From Krasilnikoviella flava (GTDB lineage Bacteria > Actinomycetota > Actinomycetes > Actinomycetales > Cellulomonadaceae), in the NCBI RefSeq assembly GCF_900167525.1, contig NZ_FUZQ01000004.1, forward strand, positions 62,001 to 126,000: 64,000 nucleotides of DNA, read 5' to 3'. Of this stretch, positions 8,264-17,148 are shown one piece after another. The notes under the pieces are model-generated. The model did not search any database. It was not told the DNA's origin and saw nothing but the letters and a program-made list of their open reading frames with translations. The position numbers were made by a program, and so were the translations under genes. Position 1 is the first letter of the stretch. Each line of letters begins with the position of its first letter.

Positions 8264-9208
8264 CTACATCGCTCGGCGCGCGAGCAGCGTGTCGCAGACG
8301 GTGACGAGCCGCGCGCGCAGCTCCTGGCCTCGCGCGGCGAAGGCCCGCTGACGCCGCACGTACTCCGCCTTGCCCTCCGGCGTCTCGATCGGCACGGCGT
8401 CGATGCCGTACGACGAGACGTCGTACGGCGCGGCCGCCATGTCCGTGTACCGGATGTCGCGGGCGAGCTCGAACGCGTCGAGCAGCAGGTCGCCCGGCGC
8501 GGCAGGGCCGAGCTTGAGCGCCCACTTGTACAGGTCCATCCCGGCGTGCAAGCAGCCCGGCTGCTCCATGGCGGGCTGGCGCTCGCGCGTGGGGCGCAGC
8601 TGGTTGCGGTCGACGGCCTCCGGCGTGAAGAAGCGGTAGGCGTCGAAGTGCGAGCAGCCGACGCGGTGCGCCTCGACGACGGCGTCCGTGCCGTCGTGGC
8701 CGAGGCGCAGCGGCAGGGGGTGGCGGTGGTCGCGGCCCGCCGCCCGGTCGCGGTACACCATCGCCCACTCGTGCAGGCCGAAGCAGCCGAACGTCCCCGG
8801 GCGCCCCGCGGTGGCGGACACGAGCGCGCGGACGTAGCGGACGCTGTCGGCGCGGTCGGCGAGGAAGGCGGCGACGTCGAGCGTCGCGCCCGCGCTCCCG
8901 CCCGGCAGGTCGACCTCGCGGTACCAGCGCCACCCGGCGTGCTCGGCGGCGTCCGCGAGCGCCACGCCCGGGCCAGGGTGCCACCGGCGCAGGTGGCTCA
9001 CGCGCGTCGGGTAGTAGGTGAACAGGAAGTCCTCGATCGCGTGCTTCTCGCCGCGGTCGCGGGCGTCGCGCCAGACGGCGGTCAGCGCGTCGGCCCGCGC
9101 GGCGTGCGCGGCTGCGCGAGGCTCCCAGGCTGGTCGCCGGAGGAGCTCGGGCGCGACGGCACCGGCGGCCGGGGCGGCCGCCGGCTGGTCATAGGTCGCC
9201 GCACGCAC
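8264..9208 (-). CDS. Conserved actinobacterial protein, often labelled 3-methyladenine DNA glycosylase
   Basis: 314-residue cytoplasmic protein matching, from memory of the family, an actinobacterial group commonly annotated as 3-methyladenine DNA glycosylase. That label is not supported by any glycosylase motif I can see. Conserved-looking blocks are EDFLFTYYPTRVSHLRRWHPG (family core), CFGLHEWAMVYR, RVGCSHFDAYRFF, and MEQPGCLHAGMDLYKWALKLGP. GTG at 9208 is chosen because upstream codons would run into the divergent PhzF gene at 9264. Treat the function as unknown. Confidence 0.6.
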   Translation of the reverse strand: MRAATYDQPAAAPAAGAVAPELLRRPAWEPRAAAHAARADALTAVWRDARDRGEKHAIEDFLFTYYPTRVSHLRRWHPGPGVALADAAEHAGWRWYREVDLPGGSAGATLDVAAFLADRADSVRYVRALVSATAGRPGTFGCFGLHEWAMVYRDRAAGRDHRHPLPLRLGHDGTDAVVEAHRVGCSHFDAYRFFTPEAVDRNQLRPTRERQPAMEQPGCLHAGMDLYKWALKLGPAAPGDLLLDAFELARDIRYTDMAAAPYDVSSYGIDAVPIETPEGKAEYVRRQRAFAARGQELRARLVTVCDTLLARRAM

Positions 9209-9263
9209 CCCACCAGGGTACGAGCGCGACGGGCCCGCCCTGGCCGGGGATAGCGTGTGACCC

Positions 9264-10121
9264 GTGCCGCACACCCACGCCTTCCGTCAGGTCGACGTCT
9301 TCGCCACCGGCCCGCTCACGGGCAACCCCGTCGCCGTCGTGCACGACGCCGACGACCTCGACGACGCGCAGATGGCCGCCTTCGCCCGGTGGACCAACCT
9401 GTCCGAGACCACCTTCCTGCTACGCCCCACCGACCCCGGGGCCGACTACCGCCTGCGGATCTGGACGCCCGGTGGCGAGCTGCCGTTCGCCGGCCACCCG
9501 ACCCTCGGCACGGCGCACGCCTGGCTCGAGGCCGGGGGGACGCCGCGATCTGCGGAGCGCGTGGTGCAGGAGTGTGGGGTCGGTCTCGTGACCGTCCGGC
9601 GCGGCACCGGCGACGACGGGACGGCCCGGCTCGCGTTCGCCGCGCCGCCGCTGCGTCGTTCCGGGCCGGTCGGGCCCGAGGACCTGGCACGGATCGCGCG
9701 GGGCCTGCGCGTGCGCGTCGCCGACATCGCCGACGCCGCCTGGGTGGACAACGGCCCGGGCTGGGTCGCGGCGCGGCTGGACGACGCCGCCGCGGTGCTC
9801 GCCGTCGAGCCGGACCTCCCCGCGTTCGGGGACCTCAAGATCGGCGTCGTCGGCCCCTACGCGCCGGGCGAGTCCGACGCCGCCGTCGAGGTGCGGGCGT
9901 TCGTCCCGGACATCGGCGTCGCCGAGGACCCGGTGACCGGCAGCCTCAACGCGGGGCTGGGGCAGTGGTTGGCTGGCGGCTTCCTGCCCGCGTCGTACGT
10001 CGCCTCGCAGGGCACCGCCCTCGGCAGGCGCGGCCGCGTGCACGTAAGCCTGGACGCCGACGGCGAGGTGTGGGTCGCGGGAGCCGCGGTCACGACGGTC
10101 GCGGGAACCGTGACGCTCTGA
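9264..10121 (+). CDS. PhzF-family isomerase/epimerase
   Basis: 285-residue member of the PhzF/diaminopimelate-epimerase-fold family, which usually isomerises small amino-acid-like substrates; the physiological substrate is unknown. Signatures: FRQVDVFATGPLTGNPVAVV at the N-terminus, LSETTFLL with the catalytic glutamate, TPGGELPFAGHPTLG, and the second-lobe EDPVTGSLNAGLGQWL. GTG at 9264 follows TAGCGT (9251-9256) by seven bases, so it is probably leaderless. The acetyltransferase gene follows 14 bases after its stop and is likely cotranscribed. Confidence 0.88.
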   Translation: MPHTHAFRQVDVFATGPLTGNPVAVVHDADDLDDAQMAAFARWTNLSETTFLLRPTDPGADYRLRIWTPGGELPFAGHPTLGTAHAWLEAGGTPRSAERVVQECGVGLVTVRRGTGDDGTARLAFAAPPLRRSGPVGPEDLARIARGLRVRVADIADAAWVDNGPGWVAARLDDAAAVLAVEPDLPAFGDLKIGVVGPYAPGESDAAVEVRAFVPDIGVAEDPVTGSLNAGLGQWLAGGFLPASYVASQGTALGRRGRVHVSLDADGEVWVAGAAVTTVAGTVTL

Positions 10122-10135
10122 CGGAGGGTGATCTG

Positions 10136-10738
10136 ATGGGGTCGAAGGTCGTGCTGCGCGACGGCAGCCCGGAGGCGGCCGCCGCGCTCGCCGCCGGCGC
10201 GCGGGTCGTCGCCCGGTCGTGGGGCGCCGGGCTCAGCGTCGAGGTGGTCGACGCGCGAGTGTGGGAGCGGGCCCGGGAGGCGGTCGCCGGCCTGGCCGTG
10301 CTGCGCGAGCTCACGCCGGACGACCGTGACTCGATCCTCCGGCTCGACCGGGACACGGTGGCCGACTACCCCGGGGACGTGGCCACCACGCACCGGCCGC
10401 TGACGGCCGGCGCCCCGACCCCGGCACCGGGCCGGCGGGCGTTCGGCGCCGTCGTCGGTCAGGAGCTGGTCGCGATGACGTTCGTCGACGTCGACGGCGA
10501 CCGCGCGGAGACGCATTTCACCGTCGTGGCCCGGGCCTGGCGCGGCCGCGGCCTCGCGTCGGCCGTCAAGGCCCTGTCACTCGGCGCCCTCGCCGGCGCG
10601 GGCGTCCACCGGTTCCGCACCGGCGGATCCTTCGAGAACCGGGCCATCATCGCCGTCAACGAGGCCCTCGGGTACGTCCGCGACGAGGAGTGGCTCACGC
10701 TGGTCCACGACGCGGGCGACCGGGCCGGGCCCACCTGA
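10136..10738 (+). CDS. GNAT-family N-acetyltransferase
   Basis: 200-residue acetyltransferase. The GNAT acetyl-CoA site is seen as VVARAWRGRGLASAVKALSL (R/Q-x-x-G-x-G/A variant, about residues 138-157), followed by RTGGSFENRAIIAVNEALGY, the usual N-x-x-M/A-x-x-x-N-x-x-L-G-Y segment. The N-terminal 95 residues do not resemble a second GNAT copy clearly. ATG at 10136 preceded by GGAGGGTGATCTG gives a good ribosome-binding site. Likely cotranscribed with the PhzF gene. Confidence 0.82.
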   Translation: MGSKVVLRDGSPEAAAALAAGARVVARSWGAGLSVEVVDARVWERAREAVAGLAVLRELTPDDRDSILRLDRDTVADYPGDVATTHRPLTAGAPTPAPGRRAFGAVVGQELVAMTFVDVDGDRAETHFTVVARAWRGRGLASAVKALSLGALAGAGVHRFRTGGSFENRAIIAVNEALGYVRDEEWLTLVHDAGDRAGPT

Positions 10739-10744
10739 CGACGC

Positions 10745-10764
10745 CGCACCGCGGCCACGGTGCG
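10745..10764. terminator. Hairpin between convergent acetyltransferase and GlxA-type regulator
   Basis: CGCACCG at 10745-10751 pairs perfectly with CGGTGCG at 10758-10764 around a six-base loop, in the 34-base gap between two convergent genes. No T-run. Confidence 0.45.
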
Positions 10765-10772
10765 ACCGGTCG

Positions 10773-11717
10773 TCAGCGCAGGCGGAAGGCGGCCCGGTAG
10801 GCCGCCGGCGACACCCCGACGGTCCGCTGGAAGTGACGTCGCAGCGTGGCCGCGGTGCCCAGGCCGGAGCTGGCCGCGACCCGTTCGACGGTGGCGTCCG
10901 TGCGCTCGAGGAGCTCCTGCGCCCGGGAGACCCGCTGGTGGTGCAGCCAGTCGAGCGGTCCGCTGCCGACCTCGGCATGCATCCGGCGGGCGAGCTGTCG
11001 GGGGCTGAGGCCGGCGTGCCCGGCGAGGTCCCGCACCGTCAGCGGGCTGTCGAGGCGGGCGCGGGCCCACTCCAGCGTCGGGGCGAGCCCGGAGGCGGCC
11101 CGTGGCTCGGCCGGCGCCGCGACGAACTGCGCCTGCCCGCCGCTGCGGTGCGACGGCACGACCAGCCGGCGTGCGACGCCGTTCGCGGCGGTGGCGCCGA
11201 GGTCGCGGCGCACCAGGTGCAGGCAGAGGTCGAGTGCTGCCGACTTGCCCGCGGAGGTGAGCACGTCGCCGTCGTCGACGTACAGGACGTCCGCCCGCAC
11301 CTCGACCTGCGGGTAGCGGCGTGCGAGGTCGTCCGCGTGCATCCAGTGCGTGGCCGCGGCTCGGCCGTCCAGCAGGCCCGCGGCCGCCAGGACGAAGGCG
11401 CCGGTGCACAGTGCGGCCACCGAGACGCCCCGGCGGTGCGCGGCACGCAGCGCGTCGACGAGCTCGGGCGCGGGGTCGGCGTCGGGGGCGTCGGTCGACG
11501 GGACGACCACGCGGTCGACCTGGCACAGCTCGGAGTACGGGGCTGTCTTCGCGTCGGGGAGCCAGGGGTGCGGGGCGCCGTCGGGGGTGCAGACGACGAA
11601 GTCGTACCACCTGCCGCCGGGCGAGAGCTCGGCACGGTCGACCCCGAGGATCTCCGCGGCGATCGCCACCTCGTACAGCATCGCGGAGTCGTGCATGGCG
11701 AGAGCGAGGCGGGGCAT
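10773..11717 (-). CDS. GlxA-family AraC-type transcriptional regulator with DJ-1/PfpI domain
   Basis: 314-residue regulator. Residues about 1-165 form a DJ-1/PfpI-like domain: VVVPSTDAPDADP and SVAALCTGAFVLAAAGLLDG, where the nucleophile-elbow cysteine is present (ALCTGAF). Residues about 215-312 are a pair of AraC helix-turn-helix motifs: VRDLAGHAGLSPRQLARRM and VERVAASSGLGTAATLRRHF. ATG at 11717 (MPRLALAMHD) is preferred over the in-frame ATG six codons upstream because the domain begins there. Divergent from the saccharopine-dehydrogenase-like gene at 11788, its most likely target. Confidence 0.87.
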   Translation of the reverse strand: MPRLALAMHDSAMLYEVAIAAEILGVDRAELSPGGRWYDFVVCTPDGAPHPWLPDAKTAPYSELCQVDRVVVPSTDAPDADPAPELVDALRAAHRRGVSVAALCTGAFVLAAAGLLDGRAAATHWMHADDLARRYPQVEVRADVLYVDDGDVLTSAGKSAALDLCLHLVRRDLGATAANGVARRLVVPSHRSGGQAQFVAAPAEPRAASGLAPTLEWARARLDSPLTVRDLAGHAGLSPRQLARRMHAEVGSGPLDWLHHQRVSRAQELLERTDATVERVAASSGLGTAATLRRHFQRTVGVSPAAYRAAFRLR

Positions 11718-11787
11718 GTCCGAAACTGTACGCATGATGTCATTCCAGACGCTCGACGAAGGGTGGGCGCGCGGCCAGGATCGACGC

Positions 11788-12825
11788 ATGCAGACACCTG
11801 AGGCAGTGATGGTCTACGGCGCAGGCGGGCACACGGGGGGCTTCGTCGTCGACGAGCTGGTCCGGCGTGGCCTGGCACCCGTGCTCGCCGGCCGCAGCGC
11901 CGAGCGGCTCGCGGAGATCGGGGCGCGGCACCCGGGTCTCGAGCGCCGGGTCGTGGGGGTGGACGGGCCCGCGGCGTTGCGGGTCGCCCTCGACGGCGTC
12001 GCGGTGGTGGTGAACTGCGCGGGCCCCTTCCTCGACACCGCGCTGCCGCTGGCGGGCGCGGCGGTGGCGGCCGGGGCGCACTACCTCGACGTCTCGGCCG
12101 AGCAGCCGGCCGTGCAGCAGCTCTACGAGCGGCTCGACGCGCCCGCCCGCGCCGCCGGCGTCGCCGTCGTGCCCGCCATGGCGTTCTACGGAGGGCTCGC
12201 CGACCTGCTCGTCACCGCGGCCCTCGAGGGCGAGCGTGACGCCGACTCGGTCGAGGTCGCCGTCGGGCTGGACCACTGGTGGCCCACGGCCGGCACCCGC
12301 GTCACGGGGGAGCGGAACACCGCGACGCGGCTGGTGGTCCGCGGCGGCCGCCTCGTGCCGCTCGCCGTCCCCGCACCGACGGGCCTGTGGTCGTTCCCGG
12401 CACCGCTGGGCGCGCAGCCCGTGGTGCAGCTCCCGTTCTCGGAGGTCGTCACCGTCACGCGGCACCTCGCCGTCGGGGAGCTCACCTCGTATCTGAGCGC
12501 GGCGCCGCTCGAGGAGCTGCGCGACGAGCGGACGCCGCCGCCCCCGACCGGCGGGGGACGGTCGGCGCAGCGGTTCGTCGTCGACGTGGCCGTGCGGCGC
12601 GGCGACTCCGTGCGCCGGTCGGCCGCGGAGGGCCAGGACATCTACGCCGTGTCCGCCCCGATCCTCGCGGAGGGGATCGTGCGGCTCCTGGACGGGAGCC
12701 ACCGGGGCACGGGCGCCCTCGCCCCGGCCGAGGCCTTCGACGCGGCGGACGTCCTCGCGGCGCTGGAGGCGCACCCCGCCGGGCTCACGACCGACCGGTC
12801 GGCGGCCCCGCAGCGCGCTCGCTGA
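11788..12825 (+). CDS. Saccharopine dehydrogenase-like NAD(P)-binding enzyme
   Basis: 345-residue Rossmann-fold enzyme. The nucleotide-binding loop is VYGAGGHTGGFVVDEL at residues 9-24, followed by AGRS (dinucleotide specificity, basic residue suggests NADP), VVNCAGPFLDTALPLAGAAV and HYLDVSAEQ, the pattern of saccharopine dehydrogenase/trans-acting enoyl reductase relatives. The true substrate is unknown. Start ATG at 11788. The 3' end overlaps the convergent acyltransferase-like gene by 41 bases. Likely regulated by the divergent GlxA-type regulator. Confidence 0.78.
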   Translation: MQTPEAVMVYGAGGHTGGFVVDELVRRGLAPVLAGRSAERLAEIGARHPGLERRVVGVDGPAALRVALDGVAVVVNCAGPFLDTALPLAGAAVAAGAHYLDVSAEQPAVQQLYERLDAPARAAGVAVVPAMAFYGGLADLLVTAALEGERDADSVEVAVGLDHWWPTAGTRVTGERNTATRLVVRGGRLVPLAVPAPTGLWSFPAPLGAQPVVQLPFSEVVTVTRHLAVGELTSYLSAAPLEELRDERTPPPPTGGGRSAQRFVVDVAVRRGDSVRRSAAEGQDIYAVSAPILAEGIVRLLDGSHRGTGALAPAEAFDAADVLAALEAHPAGLTTDRSAAPQRAR

Positions 12826-13960
12826 CCGTGCCGACGAGGCGTTCGACCGGCCCCCGGCCCAGCAGGAACCGCCACGCGGTCGCGGCGGCGAGCGTGACCA
12901 GCACCATCACGACCAGCGGGCCGTTGGTGGTGGACCCCAGCAGGTCCCCGTGCCAGATCGCCACGATCTGCAGCGCGTACACGGTCAGCGCCATCGACCC
13001 GACCGCGGCCAGCGGGGCCAGCACCCACCGCCCCACCCGGCCGACGTACAGGCACAGGCCCACGACCGCCGCCGCGAAGCCGCCCGACGCGAGCACCTCG
13101 ATCGTCGTGTCGTCGTGCGGGCCGTCGAGGAACAGGCCCGCGACGCCGGGCCACGGGTCGTCCCAGGCGAACGGCGCCCCGTCCACCGACTGCCACGCCA
13201 TGACCTGCCCGAGGACCGCCTCCTCCCCGCCGGCTGCGCCGACCACCGTCCCCGACAGCAGGGAGAAGCCGCACCACGCGGCGAGGCCGCCCAGGAGCAG
13301 CCCCTGGCGGAGCCGGGGCGAGCGCAGGTCGCAGCGGCCGATCGCCATCCCCGCCAGGACGTACGCCATCCAGACGATCGCCGGGTAGTGGCCGGTGAGC
13401 ACGAAGTCGGTGACGGCACCGGAGCCGTCACGCGGCAGGCGCAGCCCGCCCCGCGCGAGCGCCTCCGGGCCCCAGTACGCGAGCAGCGGCCCGACGAGCG
13501 CGACCACCGCCGCGAGCGCCAGGAGCCGCGGGGGGCGCCAGCGCAGGAAGGGCAGCGCGAGCACGAAGTAGCAGGCGTAGAAGCCGAGGATCAGCGCCAC
13601 CCGCGTGCCGAGCAGGTCGAGCAGCGCGACGAGCACGAGCAGCAGCGCCGCCCGCACGAGCAGGCGCAGTCGTGCGCGCCGTAGCGGGTCGCCGTCCAGG
13701 AGGCGCGGCCCGCCGGAGACGATCGCGACCGAGATCCCGGCCACCAGCGCGAACAGGATCGAGGAGTGCCCGTGGGACAGTTCGAGCAGCCACCAGGCGG
13801 GCCCGGCGTCGGGGGTCGTGACGCCGACGTGCGCGGTGAACATGCCGAGGACGGCGATGCCCCGGGCCACGTCGACGCCCGGGACCCGCCCCGGGCCGCC
13901 CCCGAGACGGTGCAGACCCGCGCGGAGGCGGGAGGTCAACGCGCCGGTGGCCGCGGTCAT
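12785..13960 (-). CDS. DUF418/HGSNAT-like multipass membrane protein
   Basis: 391-residue membrane protein with about ten hydrophobic segments. The N-terminal GVDVARGIAVLGMFTAHVG resembles the acyltransferase-like HGSNAT/DUF1624 start, and the C-terminal VGSMALTVYALQIVAIW plus the last helices resemble DUF418. Such proteins are suspected membrane acyl- or acetyltransferases acting on envelope sugars; this is inference. ATG at 13960. It is convergent with, and overlaps by 41 bases, the preceding gene. Confidence 0.75.
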   Translation of the reverse strand: MTAATGALTSRLRAGLHRLGGGPGRVPGVDVARGIAVLGMFTAHVGVTTPDAGPAWWLLELSHGHSSILFALVAGISVAIVSGGPRLLDGDPLRRARLRLLVRAALLLVLVALLDLLGTRVALILGFYACYFVLALPFLRWRPPRLLALAAVVALVGPLLAYWGPEALARGGLRLPRDGSGAVTDFVLTGHYPAIVWMAYVLAGMAIGRCDLRSPRLRQGLLLGGLAAWCGFSLLSGTVVGAAGGEEAVLGQVMAWQSVDGAPFAWDDPWPGVAGLFLDGPHDDTTIEVLASGGFAAAVVGLCLYVGRVGRWVLAPLAAVGSMALTVYALQIVAIWHGDLLGSTTNGPLVVMVLVTLAAATAWRFLLGRGPVERLVGTVSERAAGPPTGRS

Positions 13961-14050
13961 GGCGTGATGATGCCACCGCAGGTGGCGCGCGTCGTCCCGG
14001 TGCGTGAGAACGGCACGGCTTGCCGGGCGCGCGGTCACTACGGTAGGAGC

Positions 14051-14962
14051 ATGAGTGACCTCAGCGCGGAGCCCGCACCCCAGGGCGACCCCGAACCCGC
14101 CGGTGCCGACCTCAACGACGCGATCGAGGCACCCAGCACCCACCACACGGTGCCCAGCAAGGAGTCCGAGTCGTACACGCACGGCCACCACGAGTCGGTG
14201 CTGCGCTCCCACCGCAGCCGCACGGCCCAGAACTCGGCGGGCTTCCTCCTGCCGCACCTGCGCGACGACATGAGCCTGCTCGACGTCGGCTGCGGTCCCG
14301 GCACGGTGACGGCGGACCTCGGGCGGATCCTCGCCGGCGGCGAGGCCGTCGGCGTGGACGCGAGCCCCAAGGTGCTCGAGGCGGCGCGCGAGCACGCCGC
14401 GGCCCTCGGCTACGGCAACGTCCGTTTCGAGCAGGCCAACGCCTACGAGCTGCCGTTCGACGACGACTCCTTCGACGTCGTGTACGCGCACCAGCTGCTG
14501 CAGCACCTGTCCGACCCGGTCGCCGCCCTGCGGGAGATGAAGCGGGTCGCCAAGCCGGGCGGCATGGTCGCGGTGCGCGACGCCGACTACGCGGGCATGG
14601 CCTGGTACCCGGAGACCCCGGGCCTCACGGAGTGGAACGAGCTGTACCACGAGGTCACGCACGCGTACGGCTTCGAGCCGGACGCCGGCCGGCGCCTCAT
14701 GTCGTGGGTGCAGGAGGCCGGGATGGACGGCATCGTCCCCTCCGCGTCGTCGTGGTGCTACGCCACCCCGACCGACCGGCAGTGGTGGGGCGAGCTGTGG
14801 GCGGAGCGCTGCGTGGAGTCCAACTTCGCGGTCCAGGCCAAGGAGTCCGGGCTGGCCGACGACGTCGCGCTCGAGCAGATCGCGCAGGACTGGCAGGCAT
14901 GGGCGCAGGCGCCCGACGGCTGGTTCGCCATCCTGCACGGCGAGGTCCTGGCCCGCGCCTGA
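14051..14962 (+). CDS. Class I SAM-dependent methyltransferase (UbiE/Methyltransf_11 type)
   Basis: 303-residue methyltransferase. Motif I is LLDVGCGPGTVTADLG (about residues 77-92), the acidic end of strand 2 is GVDASPKVLEAA, and motifs II-III are FEQANAYELPFDDDSFDVVYAHQ and LREMKRVAKPGGMVAVRD. An unusual 50-residue N-terminus rich in Pro/Glu/His precedes the fold. The C-terminal half (about residues 185-303) has many tryptophans, probably for substrate binding. ATG at 14051 has both AGGAGC and a TACGGT box six bases upstream, so it may be leaderless. Substrate unknown. Confidence 0.85.
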   Translation: MSDLSAEPAPQGDPEPAGADLNDAIEAPSTHHTVPSKESESYTHGHHESVLRSHRSRTAQNSAGFLLPHLRDDMSLLDVGCGPGTVTADLGRILAGGEAVGVDASPKVLEAAREHAAALGYGNVRFEQANAYELPFDDDSFDVVYAHQLLQHLSDPVAALREMKRVAKPGGMVAVRDADYAGMAWYPETPGLTEWNELYHEVTHAYGFEPDAGRRLMSWVQEAGMDGIVPSASSWCYATPTDRQWWGELWAERCVESNFAVQAKESGLADDVALEQIAQDWQAWAQAPDGWFAILHGEVLARA

Positions 14963-14997
14963 CGGTGCCGACCGGGAGGCCCGCGTAACCTGAGCCC

Positions 14998-15780
14998 GTG
15001 CGCATCGCGAGATTCACCACCGGAGACGACCCCCGCTTCGCCCTCGTCCAGTCCGAGGGCGACCGCACCTACCTCGCCGTGCTGGGCGGCGACCCGCTCT
15101 ACATGCCGGCCATGCCGACGGGGGAGCGGATCGAGCTGGGCGACGGCGTCCGGCTGCTCGCCCCGGTGATCCCGCGCTCCAAGGTGGTGGCGGTCGGCAA
15201 GAACTACGCCGACCACGCCAAGGAGATGGGCGGCGAGGTGCCGGCCACGCCGCTGCTGTTCTTCAAGCCGAACACCGCCGTCGTCGGGCCGGACGACCCG
15301 GTGGTGCTGCCGGAGTTCACGCGCGAGGTCAGCTACGAGGCCGAGCTCGCCGTCGTCATCTCCAAGGTCACCAAGGACGTGGAGCCGGAGAACGTGCGGT
15401 CGCACATCCTGGGCTACACGGTCGCCAACGACGTCACCGCCCGCGACGCGCAGCGCACCGACGGCCAGTGGGCGCGCGCCAAGGGTTTCGACACGTCCTG
15501 CCCGCTGGGCCCCTGGATCGTCACCGACCTGAACCCTGAGGACGTCGCCGTGCGCTCGCGCGTGAACGGCGAGCTCAAGCAGGACGGTCGGACGGCGGAC
15601 ATGGTCTTCGACGTGCCGTTCCTCGTGTCGTACATCAGCAAGGCGATGACCCTGCTCCCGGGTGACGTGATCCTCACCGGCACGCCCGCCGGCGTGGGTC
15701 GCATCGACCACGGCGACCGCGTGGAGTGCGAGGTCGAGGGGATCGGCGTCCTCGCCAACCCCGTCTTCCGTCGCGACTGA
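14998..15780 (+). CDS. Fumarylacetoacetate hydrolase (FAH)-family protein
   Basis: 260-residue FAH-superfamily enzyme, a metal-dependent hydrolase, decarboxylase or isomerase of 2-oxo acids; actinobacterial members often act as acylpyruvases or oxaloacetate decarboxylases. Core motifs: VGKNYADHAKEMG, LFFKPNTAVVGPDD, YEAELAVVI with the metal-binding Glu pair, GYTVANDVTARDAQ, KGFDTSCPLGPWIV and ILTGTPAGVG. GTG at 14998 follows TAACCT (14986-14991) by six bases, indicating a leaderless message. The NUDIX gene starts three bases after its stop. Confidence 0.88.
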   Translation: MRIARFTTGDDPRFALVQSEGDRTYLAVLGGDPLYMPAMPTGERIELGDGVRLLAPVIPRSKVVAVGKNYADHAKEMGGEVPATPLLFFKPNTAVVGPDDPVVLPEFTREVSYEAELAVVISKVTKDVEPENVRSHILGYTVANDVTARDAQRTDGQWARAKGFDTSCPLGPWIVTDLNPEDVAVRSRVNGELKQDGRTADMVFDVPFLVSYISKAMTLLPGDVILTGTPAGVGRIDHGDRVECEVEGIGVLANPVFRRD

Positions 15781-15782
15781 GC

Positions 15783-16367
15783 GTGACCTCCTCCGCCCCG
15801 GTCGCCGCGCTCGTCGCGGACGCCCGCGACGTGCTGCTGGGCTTCCCCGCGGCGTCCGACGGCCAGCATGCCCTGCGCGACCGGTACGTGGCCCATCTCG
15901 ACGCCCGTCCCGACGGCGTGCTGCGGACCTGCCGACCGGACCACCTCACCGCCTCCACGGTGGTGCTCTCCGCGGACGCGTCGCGCGTGCTGCTGACCCT
16001 GCACGCCAAGGCGGGCCGGTGGTTCCAGCTCGGCGGGCACGCCGAGCCGGGTGACGGCACGCTGCTCGCCGCCGCGCGTCGCGAGGTCGTCGAGGAGTCA
16101 GGCCTGGACGTCGCCCTCGATCCCGTGCCGGTGCACCTGGACGAGCACGCCGTCCCGTTCTGCGGGTCCGACGGCGTGGCGCACCACCTGGACGTGCGCT
16201 TCGTCGCCGTCGCGCCCGACGGCGCCCGGCACGCGGTGAGCGACGAGTCGCTCGACGTGCGGTGGTGGCCGGTGGACGACCTGCCGAACCCGGACCTCGC
16301 TCCGATGGTCGCGCTCGCCGTGGCCCGGGTGCGTGCCGGTCAGGAGGCCGTCCGCGGCTCGCGGTAG
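15783..16367 (+). CDS. NUDIX hydrolase
   Basis: 194-residue NUDIX protein. The NUDIX box is GGHAEPGD...REVVEESGL (about residues 82-106) and keeps the REVxEExGL core; the first box glutamate is Asp. The strand before the box (KAGRWFQLGGHAEPGDG) is typical of standalone NUDIX hydrolases. GTG at 15783 immediately after the FAH stop suggests translational coupling. The last 28 bases overlap the convergent flavin reductase gene. Substrate unknown. Confidence 0.83.
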   Translation: MTSSAPVAALVADARDVLLGFPAASDGQHALRDRYVAHLDARPDGVLRTCRPDHLTASTVVLSADASRVLLTLHAKAGRWFQLGGHAEPGDGTLLAAARREVVEESGLDVALDPVPVHLDEHAVPFCGSDGVAHHLDVRFVAVAPDGARHAVSDESLDVRWWPVDDLPNPDLAPMVALAVARVRAGQEAVRGSR

Positions 16368-17044
16368 CGGTCCTCGTCGATGCCGGCCAGGCGCGACGGG
16401 TGCACCTCGACGCCGAGGCCGTAGAACCGCTGGAAGCTCAGGATCAACGGCCGCCACAGGTCGGGGTCGATCCGGTCGGCGTGGCCCGTGAGCCGGATCG
16501 CGGGGTCGACCCACACCCGGGTCACGTGCGCCTCCACGGTGAGCTGGCGCGCGGACTCAGGGTCGTCCCCAGGACGGGTGCCGAGGGGCCTGATCGCCCG
16601 GACCACCGCCTCCAGGTGCACCAGGCACTCGGCCACGCGCCGCGGCCGCACGGTCGCCGAGTCGAGCGGCGTCAGCCCCGCGGCGGCGAACTTGTCCGCC
16701 ACGTGCACGTAGCGGGCACGGGTCTTCCACGGCGAGACGTCGGGCCGCCCTGTCGTGAGGGCCAGGCGGTCGACGTGCGCCACGTTGGCGGGCGAGGCGA
16801 GGTTCAGGACGAGCTCGGGGTTCCGCCGCAGGTTCGACGCCGTCTGGCTGCGCGCGCCGATGCCCAGCACGGCGCTGCGCCCCAGCCAGAAGACGGACGA
16901 CATAGGCATGAGGTTCGTCGTCCCGTCCGCGTTGGTCGAGCTGAGCAGCACGACGGGCGTGCCGAAGTACAGGATCGCGGGGTCGACGGCGACGTGACCG
17001 GTGGTCTGCGGGGTCGGGATGCCGGCGGTGTCCGTGCTGGTCAT
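16340..17044 (-). CDS. Flavin reductase-like (FMN-binding split barrel) protein
   Basis: 234-residue protein of the flavin_reductase/DIM6-NTAB type. Visible features: PVVLLSSTNADGTTNLMPMSS, the FMN-binding strand pair, GIGARSQTASNLRRNPELVLNLA, and a long C-terminal part with VEAHVTRVWVDP. It could supply reduced flavin to a monooxygenase or act as an oxidoreductase itself; no partner is adjacent. ATG at 17044, overlapping the NUDIX gene at its 3' end and divergent from gltX. Confidence 0.78.
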   Translation of the reverse strand: MTSTDTAGIPTPQTTGHVAVDPAILYFGTPVVLLSSTNADGTTNLMPMSSVFWLGRSAVLGIGARSQTASNLRRNPELVLNLASPANVAHVDRLALTTGRPDVSPWKTRARYVHVADKFAAAGLTPLDSATVRPRRVAECLVHLEAVVRAIRPLGTRPGDDPESARQLTVEAHVTRVWVDPAIRLTGHADRIDPDLWRPLILSFQRFYGLGVEVHPSRLAGIDEDRYREPRTAS

Positions 17045-17148
17045 GAGCTCGACCCTAGGGCGGCCGCCCGGCGGCGTCCGGCGGGAATCGGACGGGGCGT
17101 CCGGAGGCGGGGGCAGTGCCCCGTCCGCGGCGAACTACGCTGGACCCC